DNA of 64,000 nt from Mycolicibacterium frederiksbergense (lineage in GTDB: Bacteria; Actinomycetota; Actinomycetes; Mycobacteriales; Mycobacteriaceae), in the NCBI RefSeq assembly GCF_029893345.1, contig NZ_JARXVE010000001.1, positions 1 through 64,000 on the forward strand, in the 5' to 3' direction. A program made the position numbers and the translations under genes. The notes under the pieces are model-generated. The model did not search any database, had not been told where the DNA came from, and worked only from the letters and a program-made list of their open reading frames with translations. This document shows, piece by piece, positions 46,852-56,587 of the stretch (position 1 is its first letter; every line of letters starts with the position of its first letter).

Positions 46852-47364
46852 ATGACAGAACAATCGTCGATCGCGCCCGGGCGTGCGGCCCGTCCGTCGA
46901 AGGATGTTCGGCCGGACCTGGATGATGTGGACCGTCGCATCCTGATGGCGCTGCATTCCGACGCCCGCCTGTCCAACAGTGCATTGGCCGACGCGGTCGG
47001 TATCGCCGCATCGACGTGCCACGGTCGTGTGCGCCGCCTCCAGGAGATCGGGGTGATCCGGGGCTTCTATACCGACATCGACCCGGCAGCCCTTGGACTG
47101 AGTCTGCAGGCGATGATCTCGGTGAGCCTGCAGTCGCACGCGCGGGGCAAGATTCGCAGCTTCATCGCCCAAATTCGCAACCGGCCACAGGTGATGGATG
47201 TGTACTTTCTCGCCGGAGGAGACGACTTCATCCTGCATGTGGCCGCCCGCGACACTGACGATTTGCGGGCATTCGTGGTGGAGAACCTCAATGCGGACGC
47301 CGATGTCGCGGGCACCCAGACATCGCTGATCTTCGAGCACATGCGCGGCGCCTCACCTTTATGA
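46852..47364 (+). CDS. aldR: Lrp/AsnC-family regulator AldR
   Basis: This 170-residue protein has the AsnC-type helix-turn-helix (LDDVDRRILMALHSDARLSNSALADAVGIAASTCHGRVRRLQEIGVI, about 23-69) and a C-terminal RAM ligand-binding domain (VMDVYFLAGGDDFILHVAARD). Its position divergent from ald and similarity to Rv2779c identify it as the regulator of alanine dehydrogenase, responding to amino acids. Confidence 0.9.
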   Translation: MTEQSSIAPGRAARPSKDVRPDLDDVDRRILMALHSDARLSNSALADAVGIAASTCHGRVRRLQEIGVIRGFYTDIDPAALGLSLQAMISVSLQSHARGKIRSFIAQIRNRPQVMDVYFLAGGDDFILHVAARDTDDLRAFVVENLNADADVAGTQTSLIFEHMRGASPL

Positions 47365-47384
47365 GCTGCCTGCGTCACTCGTGG

Positions 47385-48149
47385 TTACTGTGCGCGCAGA
47401 ATCAATCCGTAACCGTCCGCGCCGGAGAGCTTGAGTTGGTCGGCATCGATGGCGGTCTGCACATTGCCCTTGAGCACCCGCAGCACCGCCTGCTCGACCT
47501 CATTTAGCTCCGGCGGGCAGGCCATCCTGGTGGTGGCCAGCGGGCCGAACTCGATGACCGACCCGGAAACGGTTGCGTGGCCGGTGATTCGGTTGCAGCC
47601 CGTCGATCCGCTGACGGCGCCGTCGTCGGCGATGGTCAGGCTCGGCTTGCCCCGTTCGAGCGCGATGGACGTGGTGATCGCCTGCTTGGAGACCAGACCG
47701 GTGACCTGCCAGGTGGTGCCGGTGAGTGGTCGATCGGGATCGACCACCTTCTTGTCCTGCAGGGTGACGGTCGCGGCGTCGGTGTGCAGGGTGAGGGTGT
47801 CGCCGGACAATGACCAGGTTGGCTTGGCGTCGAAGAACTTCGACATCCAGCCGTCCGAGTCACCGACTGGTGGCGGACACCCCATCATGGTCATGGCCAA
47901 CTGGGTGCTGATCCGACCATCGGACAAATTCGCGGTTCCCGAACCGTGGTTGCAGCCCGCGAAGGTGCTGATCTGATTCCCGTCGAAACCGACGGTCAGT
48001 GGCCCGCCGCCGGGGATCTGGTCGCCCTCGACCAGCACCGACGCGAAGGTGCGGCCGGTGAGGACGGCATCGTCGGCTCTGGCGTCGTCGGAACATCCCG
48101 CGACAGCGAGGAGTGCGAGCGAAACCGGTGCAATCAAGGACAGACGCAT
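47385..48149 (-). CDS. META-domain lipoprotein
   Basis: The 254-residue product has a signal peptide MRLSLIAPVSLALLAVAG with lipobox AVAGC. Two META (HslJ-like) domains follow, about 30-130 and 140-254. Each has the motifs FAGCNHGSG/STGCNRITG and MTMMGCPP/TTRMACPP with paired cysteines. META proteins are linked to heat-shock or novobiocin response in E. coli; the role here is unknown. ATG at 48149 is chosen because it starts the signal peptide. It converges on aldR. Confidence 0.8.
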   Translation of the reverse strand: MRLSLIAPVSLALLAVAGCSDDARADDAVLTGRTFASVLVEGDQIPGGGPLTVGFDGNQISTFAGCNHGSGTANLSDGRISTQLAMTMMGCPPPVGDSDGWMSKFFDAKPTWSLSGDTLTLHTDAATVTLQDKKVVDPDRPLTGTTWQVTGLVSKQAITTSIALERGKPSLTIADDGAVSGSTGCNRITGHATVSGSVIEFGPLATTRMACPPELNEVEQAVLRVLKGNVQTAIDADQLKLSGADGYGLILRAQ

Positions 48150-48196
48150 GGCTACACCGTAGATGTCGGGCACGTGGGTGTGCCCGCTACTTGCAA

Positions 48197-48430
48197 TCAG
48201 GTTGGTTGACAGTCGGTTTCGTCGTCGTTGTTGGTTTCGGTGAGGTAGTGCTGGGGGTGGTGATGGTGGTTGGTGCGGGGTTGGCCGGTGTCGAGTAGTG
48301 CTGGTGGGATCCATTCGCAGCGGCCGTGACGGTTGATGCGGGTGGTCCATTTTCCGGGGCCGACGAGGCGTTGGTCGGGGCCGCATCCCAGGGCGAGTTC
48401 GCTGACAGGTTCTTGATCAACCCGCATGAT
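48197..48430 (-). pseudogene. C-terminal remnant of a 13E12-family (DUF222/HNH) protein
   Basis: On the minus strand, ELALGCGPDQRLVGPGKW and RINRHGRCEWIPP then LLDTGQPRTNHHHHPQHYL are the characteristic C-terminus of 13E12/DUF222 HNH-endonuclease proteins. The frame ends at a TGA at 48197. The HNH core and everything before it are missing; the sequence above about 48430 no longer matches the family. The N-terminal part of such a gene, on the same strand, is at 53296-53828. The rest of the 48150-48500 gap shows no other gene. Confidence 0.7.
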
Positions 48431-48501
48431 CCTGGAGTCGCACAAGCTGGAACCGCAGAGGATGGCAGTGCACGTCACCAAGTCGTGTGGAAGCCGCCCG
48501 G

Positions 48502-49416
48502 CTACGCCGTACTTCCGGGCCACCCGGGTGCCGCTGGCTCTGCTTGGGGTGGGGTGTCGAGCACACTCATGAGGATTTGCGCTCGCTCATCGACGTTATG
48601 GGGCATCGTGTCGCGGCACTGCTGTCGTAGCTGGACATAGTCTGGATCACGCGGCGTGTGGGTAGTGTTTTTGAGGCTGCCCCAGTAGTTGCCTTGTGAG
48701 GCGCCGGTGATCTTCCAGTTGCCGAACACATCACCGATCGGTGCGGGGCTTTTGCCCTCTTGGAGTTGCGTAGTTATATCCCCGGCGTCGCCGTTCTTGA
48801 ACTCGATCCGCCAGAGGGTTACCGCGGCCTCTTCGCGCTTCTGCACATCATTTTTTCCACTCGGATAGTCCAGCACCGACGCATACTTTCCAGAATGTCC
48901 AATGGCCGGGTGAAATATGTTGTACTTACCGTCGCATACGTAGGCGAGGTAGCCGTCTGCGAGTGGGGAGAGTTCCATAACATGGAAGTATTCGTTGCCG
49001 AAGAAAGGTCCGTCGCCGAAATTGATGTCTTTGTCGATCGCGGGCATAAGCCATTTCAACTCAAATGGCAATTCTCCCCATTGCACATGCTCGTCATAGC
49101 CGGCCCGCGGGTCGGGGAGGTCCGGGATAGCCCGCTGAAACCCCGGGTAGGTATTGGCTGATGACTTAGTCATAAATCCAGTCCGAAAAGACTCAAGGTA
49201 AGCGCGCACCGGAATCGCGGGGCCGGTAAGCAGGTCGATACCGGGTTGTGCTGTCCATTGGAATCGGAAGCCGTTCAAGTCGTTCGGCCAGTTCGGGTAC
49301 ATGGTTTTTACGGCCGGGGGGGCAGAAGGTGATTCTTTGTGGTCGGAACATCCCGCGAGTACGCAAACCGCAGCGGCGGTGACGGCGAATGTTTTCCTGG
49401 CCATTCGTATCATCAT
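48502..49416 (-). CDS. Lipoprotein in the WXG cassette (LppV-like)
   Basis: The 304-residue product has a signal peptide with RKTFAVTAAAVCVLAG and lipobox LAGC. A long extracytoplasmic domain rich in aromatic residues follows (MYPNWPNDLNGFRFQW, GPFFGNEYFHVMELSPLADGYLAYVCDGKYNIFHP). No family is recognised. Homology to M. tuberculosis LppV is suggested by gene context only. It starts at or near the stop of the 746-residue gene; TTG at 49428 abuts that stop, and ATGs at 49416, 49413 and 49404 are alternatives. Its 3' end overlaps the edge of the HNH remnant region. Confidence 0.65.
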   Translation of the reverse strand: MMIRMARKTFAVTAAAVCVLAGCSDHKESPSAPPAVKTMYPNWPNDLNGFRFQWTAQPGIDLLTGPAIPVRAYLESFRTGFMTKSSANTYPGFQRAIPDLPDPRAGYDEHVQWGELPFELKWLMPAIDKDINFGDGPFFGNEYFHVMELSPLADGYLAYVCDGKYNIFHPAIGHSGKYASVLDYPSGKNDVQKREEAAVTLWRIEFKNGDAGDITTQLQEGKSPAPIGDVFGNWKITGASQGNYWGSLKNTTHTPRDPDYVQLRQQCRDTMPHNVDERAQILMSVLDTPPQAEPAAPGWPGSTA

Positions 49417-49428
49417 GCGTGTGCTCAA

Positions 49429-51669
49429 CTACTGACCAGCCTTGGGAGGATCATGCGGGAGGGTCCCCTGGTAGGCAACTTCCGATTTGGTGAGGTCTCC
49501 CGTAACCCTATCGCCAAGGTATTGCTCCACCTTGTTTCGCACATCACCCTCCATATCGGCTTCGTAGGCCTCGTAGGTTGGGAAGCCGTTCGGAAAGATG
49601 TTCTTGTCGCCGTAGTCGCTTTTGTACAACTGTTCGGCGATTTGGTAGAGATTCGGTCCTGACTGTTGTAGCGGAATGTGTGGAGCGTCGGGGGCTTTTG
49701 GCGCGTCACCTGCACCGAACATGTCTTGTAAAAGGCCGTCCGCTCCGGGTACTTTACCGATGGCGTCGAGCGCATCGCTCACATGGGGGACTGAGCCGCC
49801 TATCGTCGTCAAGGCTTCCCACCTGGCGGCCTTTTGTTCATGCTCCAGTACGGCTTGAGCATAATCGTTGGCTGCTTGCTGGGCGCCACTTTGGCTCACT
49901 GCCACGTCGTTTAATCCTTGAAGTCGCCCGTCGGCCCTGAGGGCATCGACATCGGGGGTGTCGTGATTGGCGAGGGAGTTGACGTAGTCATTCTGGAAAC
50001 CCAGATGATGACCTTCTACCGCACCTTTGAGCGTCGAAGCGGCGACGGGATCGGAATTGAGGGTACTGAGCAGGTCACGCGTCTTAGGCATGTTCGCATC
50101 ACCCCTGTCAACCAGGTTGCCGTTCTCGTCCGTCGTAGTTTCCAAGTTGCCGAATCCGTGGGTGTTGTCCCAATCATGTTTCATCATGTCATCCAGGAAC
50201 GGCGCATTCGCCTTGGCGAGCGCCTGTACGAGTTCTGGGTGAGCCTTCCCAAATGTTTGGTCTCCCTGAACATCTGGTGTCCCAACCTCCCCCGGGGCCA
50301 TGGGTACCCGGTCAAACATATTGGTGAATTCTGTGGGGTGGTCGACGATGTATTTGTCGAAAGCGAACACGGTTTCACCGGCCCTAGTGGCGGCGTCGAG
50401 TTGGGTGGCGTCGGTTGCGACCGGTGCCAGTCCCTGCACCAAGGCTCCCGCTGCCGCACCACCGTCATCCCACTGGTGCCGAAGAGCGTTGCTGATGAAC
50501 TCGTTGTTGGGCGACTTACCGTCGGCGCCGGCAACAAGGTCATGCACTGCCCAGTGATCCCGTCCGGCCGCTTCCAACAAGGGCTTGAGGGCAAGATCAG
50601 CTGAATGCTCCCACCCTTTCTCAAATGTCCCGGCCGGCGCGCCCTTCAGTAACTGTTCGGTTTGCTTCAGCACCGATCGGTCCAGATCGGTGCCGTGCAT
50701 GAATTCCGGGCTGCCTTTCATCATGATCGCCGCAAGGTCTTGGCGATCGCCAACGTGAATGTTGCCCCGATCTTCGGGCAGACCTTGGGCGACGTTCTTG
50801 ATCCCGTCGGGCAACCGGTCCAGTCCGCCCTTCCAGTCGGCCCCCGCGGCTTTGACTTTCGGGTCGGACAGCATTTGCATCGCGTTCATCAGGTCGCGGC
50901 TGGCACCGGGATTTGTCTTGTCCAGGTTGTCCATCATGGCGCGGGTCTGCTGAATATTCATACCGTCCATCGAGCGGGCCATCGAATTCAGGTACTCCAG
51001 CTGACTGGCCGGTAGCACCAGCTCGCCCCGTGCCAGCGCGTGCAACTGCTCGGGAGTCAATGTGGCGTTTTCCTTCAACCGGGCCAACTCTTCGGGCGTC
51101 AGCTGCCCGTCGCGCACCGAATGCCCGTCTCCGGAGCCTTGCTCGGTCGGGGTCTGCGGATCGCCACCGGCCGCAGCCTGCATGACCCGTCCCAGATCGC
51201 TGTCGGTTTCGGTCGCGGTCGCCAGCATCGCCACGATCCGGTCCTCAAGTTCGGCGATCTTGTCGTTCAGAGTTTTGATGTCCTCGTCGTCCCACCCGGT
51301 GGTGTCGGGCTTGGTCACGGTATTGGTGTCCAAGTTGATCGGGACAGCCGGCTGAGCTACCGCATAATCGACGATGGCTTTGAGGTCGTTTTTGACGGTG
51401 CGCACGTCCTGGGCGGACTTCTTGGTCGCCATCGATGTCAGAAAGTCGTTTTGCGCTGAGGTCTCCAGCGAGGCGGCCGACTTTTCGATGGCGTGCTTGG
51501 CGGCCTCACCCGCCTGGCCCTCCCATGTCGCCATATCGTGCAGACCGCGCAAGTCTTGGGCCGTCTGCCCGCCGGCGCGCGCCCGTTCGGCCAGCGCGTC
51601 CGCCACCTCATCGATCTGCTCGGGCTGCCACTGATCAACATCAGCCATGGACAGGGTCATGGCTGTCAC
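49429..51669 (-). CDS. Large WXG-domain protein, candidate type VII secretion substrate
   Basis: This 746-residue protein has a helical N-terminal domain of about 110 residues, with the WXG motif W49-E50-G51 between two helices, as in WXG100 proteins. A Thr/Gly/Gln-rich linker (about 170-190) and a long helical body with repeated Leu/Ala helices follow. The C-terminal segment has PNLYQIAEQLY and YEAYEADMEGDVRNKVEQYL. There is no Sec signal or membrane helix. It overlaps the WXG100-like gene by 4 bases (GTGA) and is followed at once by the lipoprotein gene. No toxin domain is recognised. Hand counts give about 53% G+C at 49501-49560 and 60% at 50281-50340, low for this chromosome. Confidence 0.7.
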   Translation of the reverse strand: MTAMTLSMADVDQWQPEQIDEVADALAERARAGGQTAQDLRGLHDMATWEGQAGEAAKHAIEKSAASLETSAQNDFLTSMATKKSAQDVRTVKNDLKAIVDYAVAQPAVPINLDTNTVTKPDTTGWDDEDIKTLNDKIAELEDRIVAMLATATETDSDLGRVMQAAAGGDPQTPTEQGSGDGHSVRDGQLTPEELARLKENATLTPEQLHALARGELVLPASQLEYLNSMARSMDGMNIQQTRAMMDNLDKTNPGASRDLMNAMQMLSDPKVKAAGADWKGGLDRLPDGIKNVAQGLPEDRGNIHVGDRQDLAAIMMKGSPEFMHGTDLDRSVLKQTEQLLKGAPAGTFEKGWEHSADLALKPLLEAAGRDHWAVHDLVAGADGKSPNNEFISNALRHQWDDGGAAAGALVQGLAPVATDATQLDAATRAGETVFAFDKYIVDHPTEFTNMFDRVPMAPGEVGTPDVQGDQTFGKAHPELVQALAKANAPFLDDMMKHDWDNTHGFGNLETTTDENGNLVDRGDANMPKTRDLLSTLNSDPVAASTLKGAVEGHHLGFQNDYVNSLANHDTPDVDALRADGRLQGLNDVAVSQSGAQQAANDYAQAVLEHEQKAARWEALTTIGGSVPHVSDALDAIGKVPGADGLLQDMFGAGDAPKAPDAPHIPLQQSGPNLYQIAEQLYKSDYGDKNIFPNGFPTYEAYEADMEGDVRNKVEQYLGDRVTGDLTKSEVAYQGTLPHDPPKAGQ

Positions 51670-51980
51670 ATCTTCATCGCTGCGGCGGTGGCTTCAACCG
51701 CGGAAGCCTGGCTGTCATCGGTAGTGCTGTAGCTGGCCACTGCCGACCGATAGTTCGCGGCGTGCCCGATCAGTTCGGTGTAGCGCGCCGACGATTCGTC
51801 TTCCCATTTGCCAGTGGCGGTTGCCAGAGCTGGTCCACTCGTCCCAATCCAGCCACCTTGTGCCGCAGTGATGCGGTCATGGACCGCGCCGTGAGCTGCC
51901 CGCAGCCCCTCCGCGGCCACCTCAATCTTCTCGGCAGCCGCCTGCACAGACGGCAAATCGACCCGCAAATCATTGCCCAT
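51666..51980 (-). CDS. WXG100-family (ESAT-6-like) small protein
   Basis: At 104 residues this has the WXG100 size and layout: a helix, the turn GGWIGTSG (W44-I45-G46), a second helix, and a C-terminal YSTTD (Y84 to D88). That tail matches the YxxxD/E signal recognised by ESX type VII secretion. ATG at 51980 is chosen from the domain start, with a GGGG-rich ribosome site upstream. It is first in a three-gene operon and probably pairs with the N-terminal WXG domain of the 746-residue protein. No EccC, EspG or other secretion component is nearby, so it would use a secretion system encoded elsewhere. Confidence 0.75.
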   Translation of the reverse strand: MGNDLRVDLPSVQAAAEKIEVAAEGLRAAHGAVHDRITAAQGGWIGTSGPALATATGKWEDESSARYTELIGHAANYRSAVASYSTTDDSQASAVEATAAAMKM

Positions 51981-52163
51981 CGCCAACCCCCCGATACGCG
52001 TACGCAATATATCTAGTTTGCTGTCCAAATCTAGCAGGCACGGGCCGACGGCAACTGCGGCAATTTCTGCTGCGGACCCTCGCGTGTTCGTTCTCCTGGC
52101 TACGCTGGTCGGCCTATCATTCCGGACCCTTAGATCGCTCAACAGCCGTGAGAGCATGATCGC

Positions 52164-52721
52164 GTGAAAACTCCCCATGCGGCGCTGCAACTGCTGCGCG
52201 CGATGAGGGACCGTGAAGCGGTCAAGCTGGCTAGTACCGGGGAGTTCGGGGTTGCGGTGGGCGAGGTGTGCGATGAGCTCATCCGCCGCACGCAGGTGAT
52301 CGCTGAGCAGTACCCCAAGGATGAGGCGATGACGTTGCGGCTGATCAATGAGATGCCCGCCGTGGCCGACGCCATCGCGGCGATCTTGAATACCGCACAC
52401 GCGCTGAGCGAGGTGAGGAAAGACGGGGCCGATGCGGTCTTGGCCCGGCGTGAGCCGCTGCTGAGATTCGCTGCGCGTGTGGAATCGGAAGGCTTCCAGA
52501 TCGCGGAGGACTGGACGCTCACCGACACCGCCGACTGGCGACCCCTGGACGATGCCGAACCCGACCTGCTCGTGCAGCGCGAGGCCGAGGCAATCGCCCG
52601 CGCCGAACGTGCCACGGCCTACCGTGAACGCCTCACCCGCATGGCCGCGGCGTTCGGCAATACCCACGACGAATACACCCAACGCGTCCGCAACCTCATC
52701 AGCACCGTGCTTGATGGATAG
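52164..52721 (+). CDS. All-helical protein of unknown function
   Basis: This 185-residue protein is hydrophilic and almost wholly helical, with heptad-like Glu/Arg/Ala stretches (RLINEMPAVADAIAAILNTAHAL, LLVQREAEAIARAERATAYRERLTRMAAAFG). No family is recognised. It is divergent from the WXG100-like gene, 183 bases apart, and may belong to the same imported island, for example as a chaperone or regulator. That is inference from position only. Confidence 0.5.
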   Translation: MKTPHAALQLLRAMRDREAVKLASTGEFGVAVGEVCDELIRRTQVIAEQYPKDEAMTLRLINEMPAVADAIAAILNTAHALSEVRKDGADAVLARREPLLRFAARVESEGFQIAEDWTLTDTADWRPLDDAEPDLLVQREAEAIARAERATAYRERLTRMAAAFGNTHDEYTQRVRNLISTVLDG

Positions 52722-52798
52722 ATACCTCGATCTATCCCCTTGATCCGGGCCCGCCCGCAGTCCCGAAGGCCGCCTCGCTGCCTGGATTCGTTCGGTGC

Positions 52799-53107
52799 CT
52801 AGAACGCCAGCCCAAGCGCGAACAGTGCCAGCGGCGAAAACGGCACACAAGCGAAGACCACCAGCACGACCGGGACTGCCTTGCGACTTGCGACGGCAGT
52901 GACCCATGCGCCAGCTGCGGCGACGATGCTGGCAAATGCTGCGGCGCGCAGACCAGCGACATCAGTTCCCGGCGGTGCTACGCCATTCTCGAATTTCGAG
53001 GCCACGTCGGTGTCGGTGAGAACCGTGAACGCCAGCAGGTAGGCGATGACCATCGCGGCAAGCGCGGCAACCGACAGCATCGCGCCGCGGTCGTTTTCCT
53101 GACTCAT
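52799..53107 (-). CDS. Small integral membrane protein
   Basis: This 102-residue protein has three predicted membrane helices (about 10-30, 51-70 and 77-102) and a short polar loop VASKFENGVAPPGTD. No family is recognised. ATG at 53107 (MSQENDRGAM) is the only sensible start. It lies between the island genes and the 13E12 remnant. Confidence 0.55.
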   Translation of the reverse strand: MSQENDRGAMLSVAALAAMVIAYLLAFTVLTDTDVASKFENGVAPPGTDVAGLRAAAFASIVAAAGAWVTAVASRKAVPVVLVVFACVPFSPLALFALGLAF

Positions 53108-53295
53108 GGCTCCATCGTCGATGACTCGGCGGACGACCGGATCGGTAGAACTACCTGAAGTCGTGGACGAGCCGGGCCAACCGAGCCCGTAGGTAGCCGC
53201 TGACGTGACGGCGTCTGCGTGGTTGGGTGGCATTTGAGGTGGCCGTGGTGTGGGAGTGCGGTGTCGGGCTGCGGGGTGTGGGAGGCCGTCCTGAT

Positions 53296-53828
53296 TCAAC
53301 AAATACAGGCTTCGTTGATCGTTTGGCGCAGGGATTCCGGCGGACTGCTGGCGGCGACCGCGACCAGTTTTCCTTCGAAACGCTCGCGACGGGCAGTGTC
53401 CACCCACACCGGGCAGCGTGTGAAGAAGGATTCCAGGGCCTCGATGTGCTCCTGGGTCACCCAGCCCCCGGCCTGGGCCGCAGCCGTCGCCGCCCGCTGG
53501 GGCGGCAACGGTTCACCTGTCACCGACACCCGCGGCCCGAGATTCACCGCGTCGCGGTAGCGGCGGCGGGCCTCCTCGGCGGAGATCCGTAATCGGATGC
53601 GCAGGGGCTTCGGGCCAGGACTTCGCCCCGATCCGGGCCGGGGTGGTCTGCTCGGCCAACGCGGCCACCGCGGGGTGTTCGATCGTCGGGATCAGGTTGC
53701 GGGCCTCCTGAACCCCCGCACACACGTCCAACAACTCCGCGGCCGACATCGAAGCGAACGACAACTCCCGCAGGTCAGCGATCGCCGCGGCCAACGCGGC
53801 GAGCTTGGGACCGACCCGATCCTGCATA
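53296..53828 (-). pseudogene. Frameshifted N-terminal half of a 13E12-family (DUF222) gene
   Basis: From ATG 53828 the frame reads MQDRVGPKLAALAAAIADL and ELLDVCAGVQEARNLIPTIEHPAVAALAEQTTPARIGAKSWPEA, typical of DUF222 N-termini. Near 53600 the family sequence jumps to another frame (LRIRLRISAEEARRRYRDAVN, then LGPRVSVTGEPLPPQRAATAAAQAGGWV). It continues to a stop at 53296 just after SLRQ. The central and HNH parts are absent. An SOS box overlaps the 5' end. The gene cannot make a full protein. The 189-bp gap between it and the membrane protein holds nothing recognisable. Confidence 0.75.
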
Positions 53829-53831
53829 ATT

Positions 53832-53847
53832 CGAACATACATTCGAC
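53832..53847. promoter_or_regulatory. Near-consensus LexA SOS box
   Basis: TCGAACATACATTCGA matches the mycobacterial SOS box TCGAAC-N4-GTTCGA at 11 of 12 defined positions. It lies 3 bases before the ATG of the 13E12 remnant. Several M. tuberculosis 13E12 genes carry LexA sites, so this is family-typical. It is 65 bases from dapB on the other side. Confidence 0.75.
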
Positions 53848-53887
53848 CACTGACAAGTTTTCCCCGACCGCTGGCGGTGTCCGTTGA

Positions 53888-55116
<1,229 letters not shown>

Positions 55117-55127
55117 CCCAGACGGCG

Positions 55128-55147
55128 GAGCCCCTGGCGTCAGGCTC
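55128..55147 (+). terminator. Hairpin after the dapB operon
   Basis: GAGCC and GGCTC enclose CTG-GCGT-CAG, forming a 20-base stem-loop starting 12 bases after the stop. No strong T-run follows. Confidence 0.4.
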
Positions 55148-55363
55148 GGTCACCCTCTTACGGTCGCCAATGTCGGATCTCAGATCTCATTAGACGCGTG
55201 TTTATGAGCAACGTATTGTTCGGGCGCGCAACGGAGTTCAGCTGGGCGGAATTGCCGTCAGGCCGAAACCAGCCACCCATTGTCATGCCTTGTCTGCTGG
55301 AGGACGATGAAGGAGTCCGGCGGCGCCGTCGAGACGCTGCCCCATATCCAACGGAGGCAGATC

Positions 55364-55984
55364 ATGTACGCAAGAAGCACCACCATCCAGGGGCAGCCCT
55401 CGTCCATTGACGCCGGTATCGCGCATACGCGCGACAGCGTCATGCCCGCGCTCGAGAGAATTGACGGGTGTGTTGGCTTGTCACTCTTGGTCGACCGAAC
55501 GTCCGGCCGCTGCATTGTTACCAGCTCCTGGGAGTCCGAGGAGGCGATGCACGCAAGCGAGGAGTCCGTTCGGCCGATTCGTGACCGGGCCGTCGAGCTT
55601 TTGGGCGGTAGCAGGCAGGTCGAGGAATGGGAGATCGCTGCCATGCATCGCGAGCACACCGCGAGTGAAGGTGCCTGTGTCCGAGCCACCTGGGTCAAGG
55701 TCGACGCGGATCAGATCGACCGGGGCATCGACTTCTACAAGACGAGGATCCTGCCCGCTCTAGAGGAACTGGAAGGCTTCTGCAGCGGCAGCCTGCTAGT
55801 CGACCGAGCATCCGGTCGTGGCGTGGCCTCGGCGACGTTCGACAGCGTCGAAGCGATGGAGCGGAATAAGGACCAGATGGACAGGATCAGAGCTACGGGC
55901 AGTCAGGAAGCGCACGCAGAGGTGCTCGACGAGTGCGACTTCGAGTTGGCGGTTGCCCACCTGCGTGTGCCCGAGCTGGTCTGA
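55364..55984 (+). CDS. Tandem ABM-like (dimeric alpha/beta-barrel) protein
   Basis: This 206-residue protein contains two similar halves: residues about 1-95 and 105-195. Each has a beta-alpha unit ending in a matching phrase, [23 protein letters not shown] and [23 protein letters not shown]. Such ABM repeats occur in small monooxygenases and stress proteins; the substrate is unknown. ATG at 55364 is chosen for its GGAGG ribosome site 7 bases upstream. The 248-bp gap before it holds the hairpin and an AT-rich stretch, with no clear gene. Confidence 0.7.
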   Translation: MYARSTTIQGQPSSIDAGIAHTRDSVMPALERIDGCVGLSLLVDRTSGRCIVTSSWESEEAMHASEESVRPIRDRAVELLGGSRQVEEWEIAAMHREHTASEGACVRATWVKVDADQIDRGIDFYKTRILPALEELEGFCSGSLLVDRASGRGVASATFDSVEAMERNKDQMDRIRATGSQEAHAEVLDECDFELAVAHLRVPELV

Positions 55985-56125
55985 CCGGCCGTAGGTGCCG
56001 CGACCAGGCCAGATGAGGTCACCGCCAGCGGCATGTCCTCAGCCCGTTTCCCTGGAGAGATACCGTAGTGCTCTCCAGCCGGACCACCGATGCTCCGGTA
56101 CAGGGATGCTGATGGGAGCTTGCCG

Positions 56126-56578
56126 GTGCCGCGACTGCTGGTGGTGCATCACACGCCGTCCCCGGCCACACGGGAGCTCCTGGAAGCGGTGCTGGCCGGC
56201 ACCCATGATCCCGACATCACCGGGGTGGAGGTCTGCACCCGGCCGGCGTTGGCCGCCACCATCCCCGACATGCTCGATGCCGATGGCTACCTGTTCGGCA
56301 CCACGGCCAACTTCGGGTACATGAGTGGGGCGCTCAAACACTTCTTTGACACCGTGTACTACCCGGTCCTTGACCATGTCGCGGCCCGGCCGTACGGATT
56401 GTGGGTACACGGCAACAACGACACGGCCGGGGCGGTCAACGCCGTGGACCGGATCGTCAAGGGTCTGGGCTTGGCCAGGGTTGCCGATGTGCTGGAGGTC
56501 ATCGGTGCGATCGATGCCGACATTCGTGCGCGCGCCTACGAATTGGGCGGTACGTTGGCCGCGACGTTGATGGAGTGA
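56126..56578 (+). CDS. Flavodoxin / NADPH-dependent FMN reductase-like protein (Rv2771c-like)
   Basis: This 150-residue protein starts RLLVVHHTPSPATRELLEAV, where HHTPSPATR matches the flavodoxin phosphate loop. It continues with DGYLFGTTANFGYMSGALKHFFDTVYYP, typical of WrbA/FMN-reductase folds that contact the isoalloxazine. It probably binds FMN and acts as a small oxidoreductase. GTG at 56126 sits 7 bases behind GGGAG. Confidence 0.75.
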   Translation: MPRLLVVHHTPSPATRELLEAVLAGTHDPDITGVEVCTRPALAATIPDMLDADGYLFGTTANFGYMSGALKHFFDTVYYPVLDHVAARPYGLWVHGNNDTAGAVNAVDRIVKGLGLARVADVLEVIGAIDADIRARAYELGGTLAATLME

Positions 56579-56587
56579 GGGAGGGTC

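Noticed and set aside
48187..48420. 77-codon Thr/Pro-rich minus-strand frame
   Set aside because: It is an alternative frame over the 13E12 C-terminal remnant, whose proper frame carries the recognisable family sequence.
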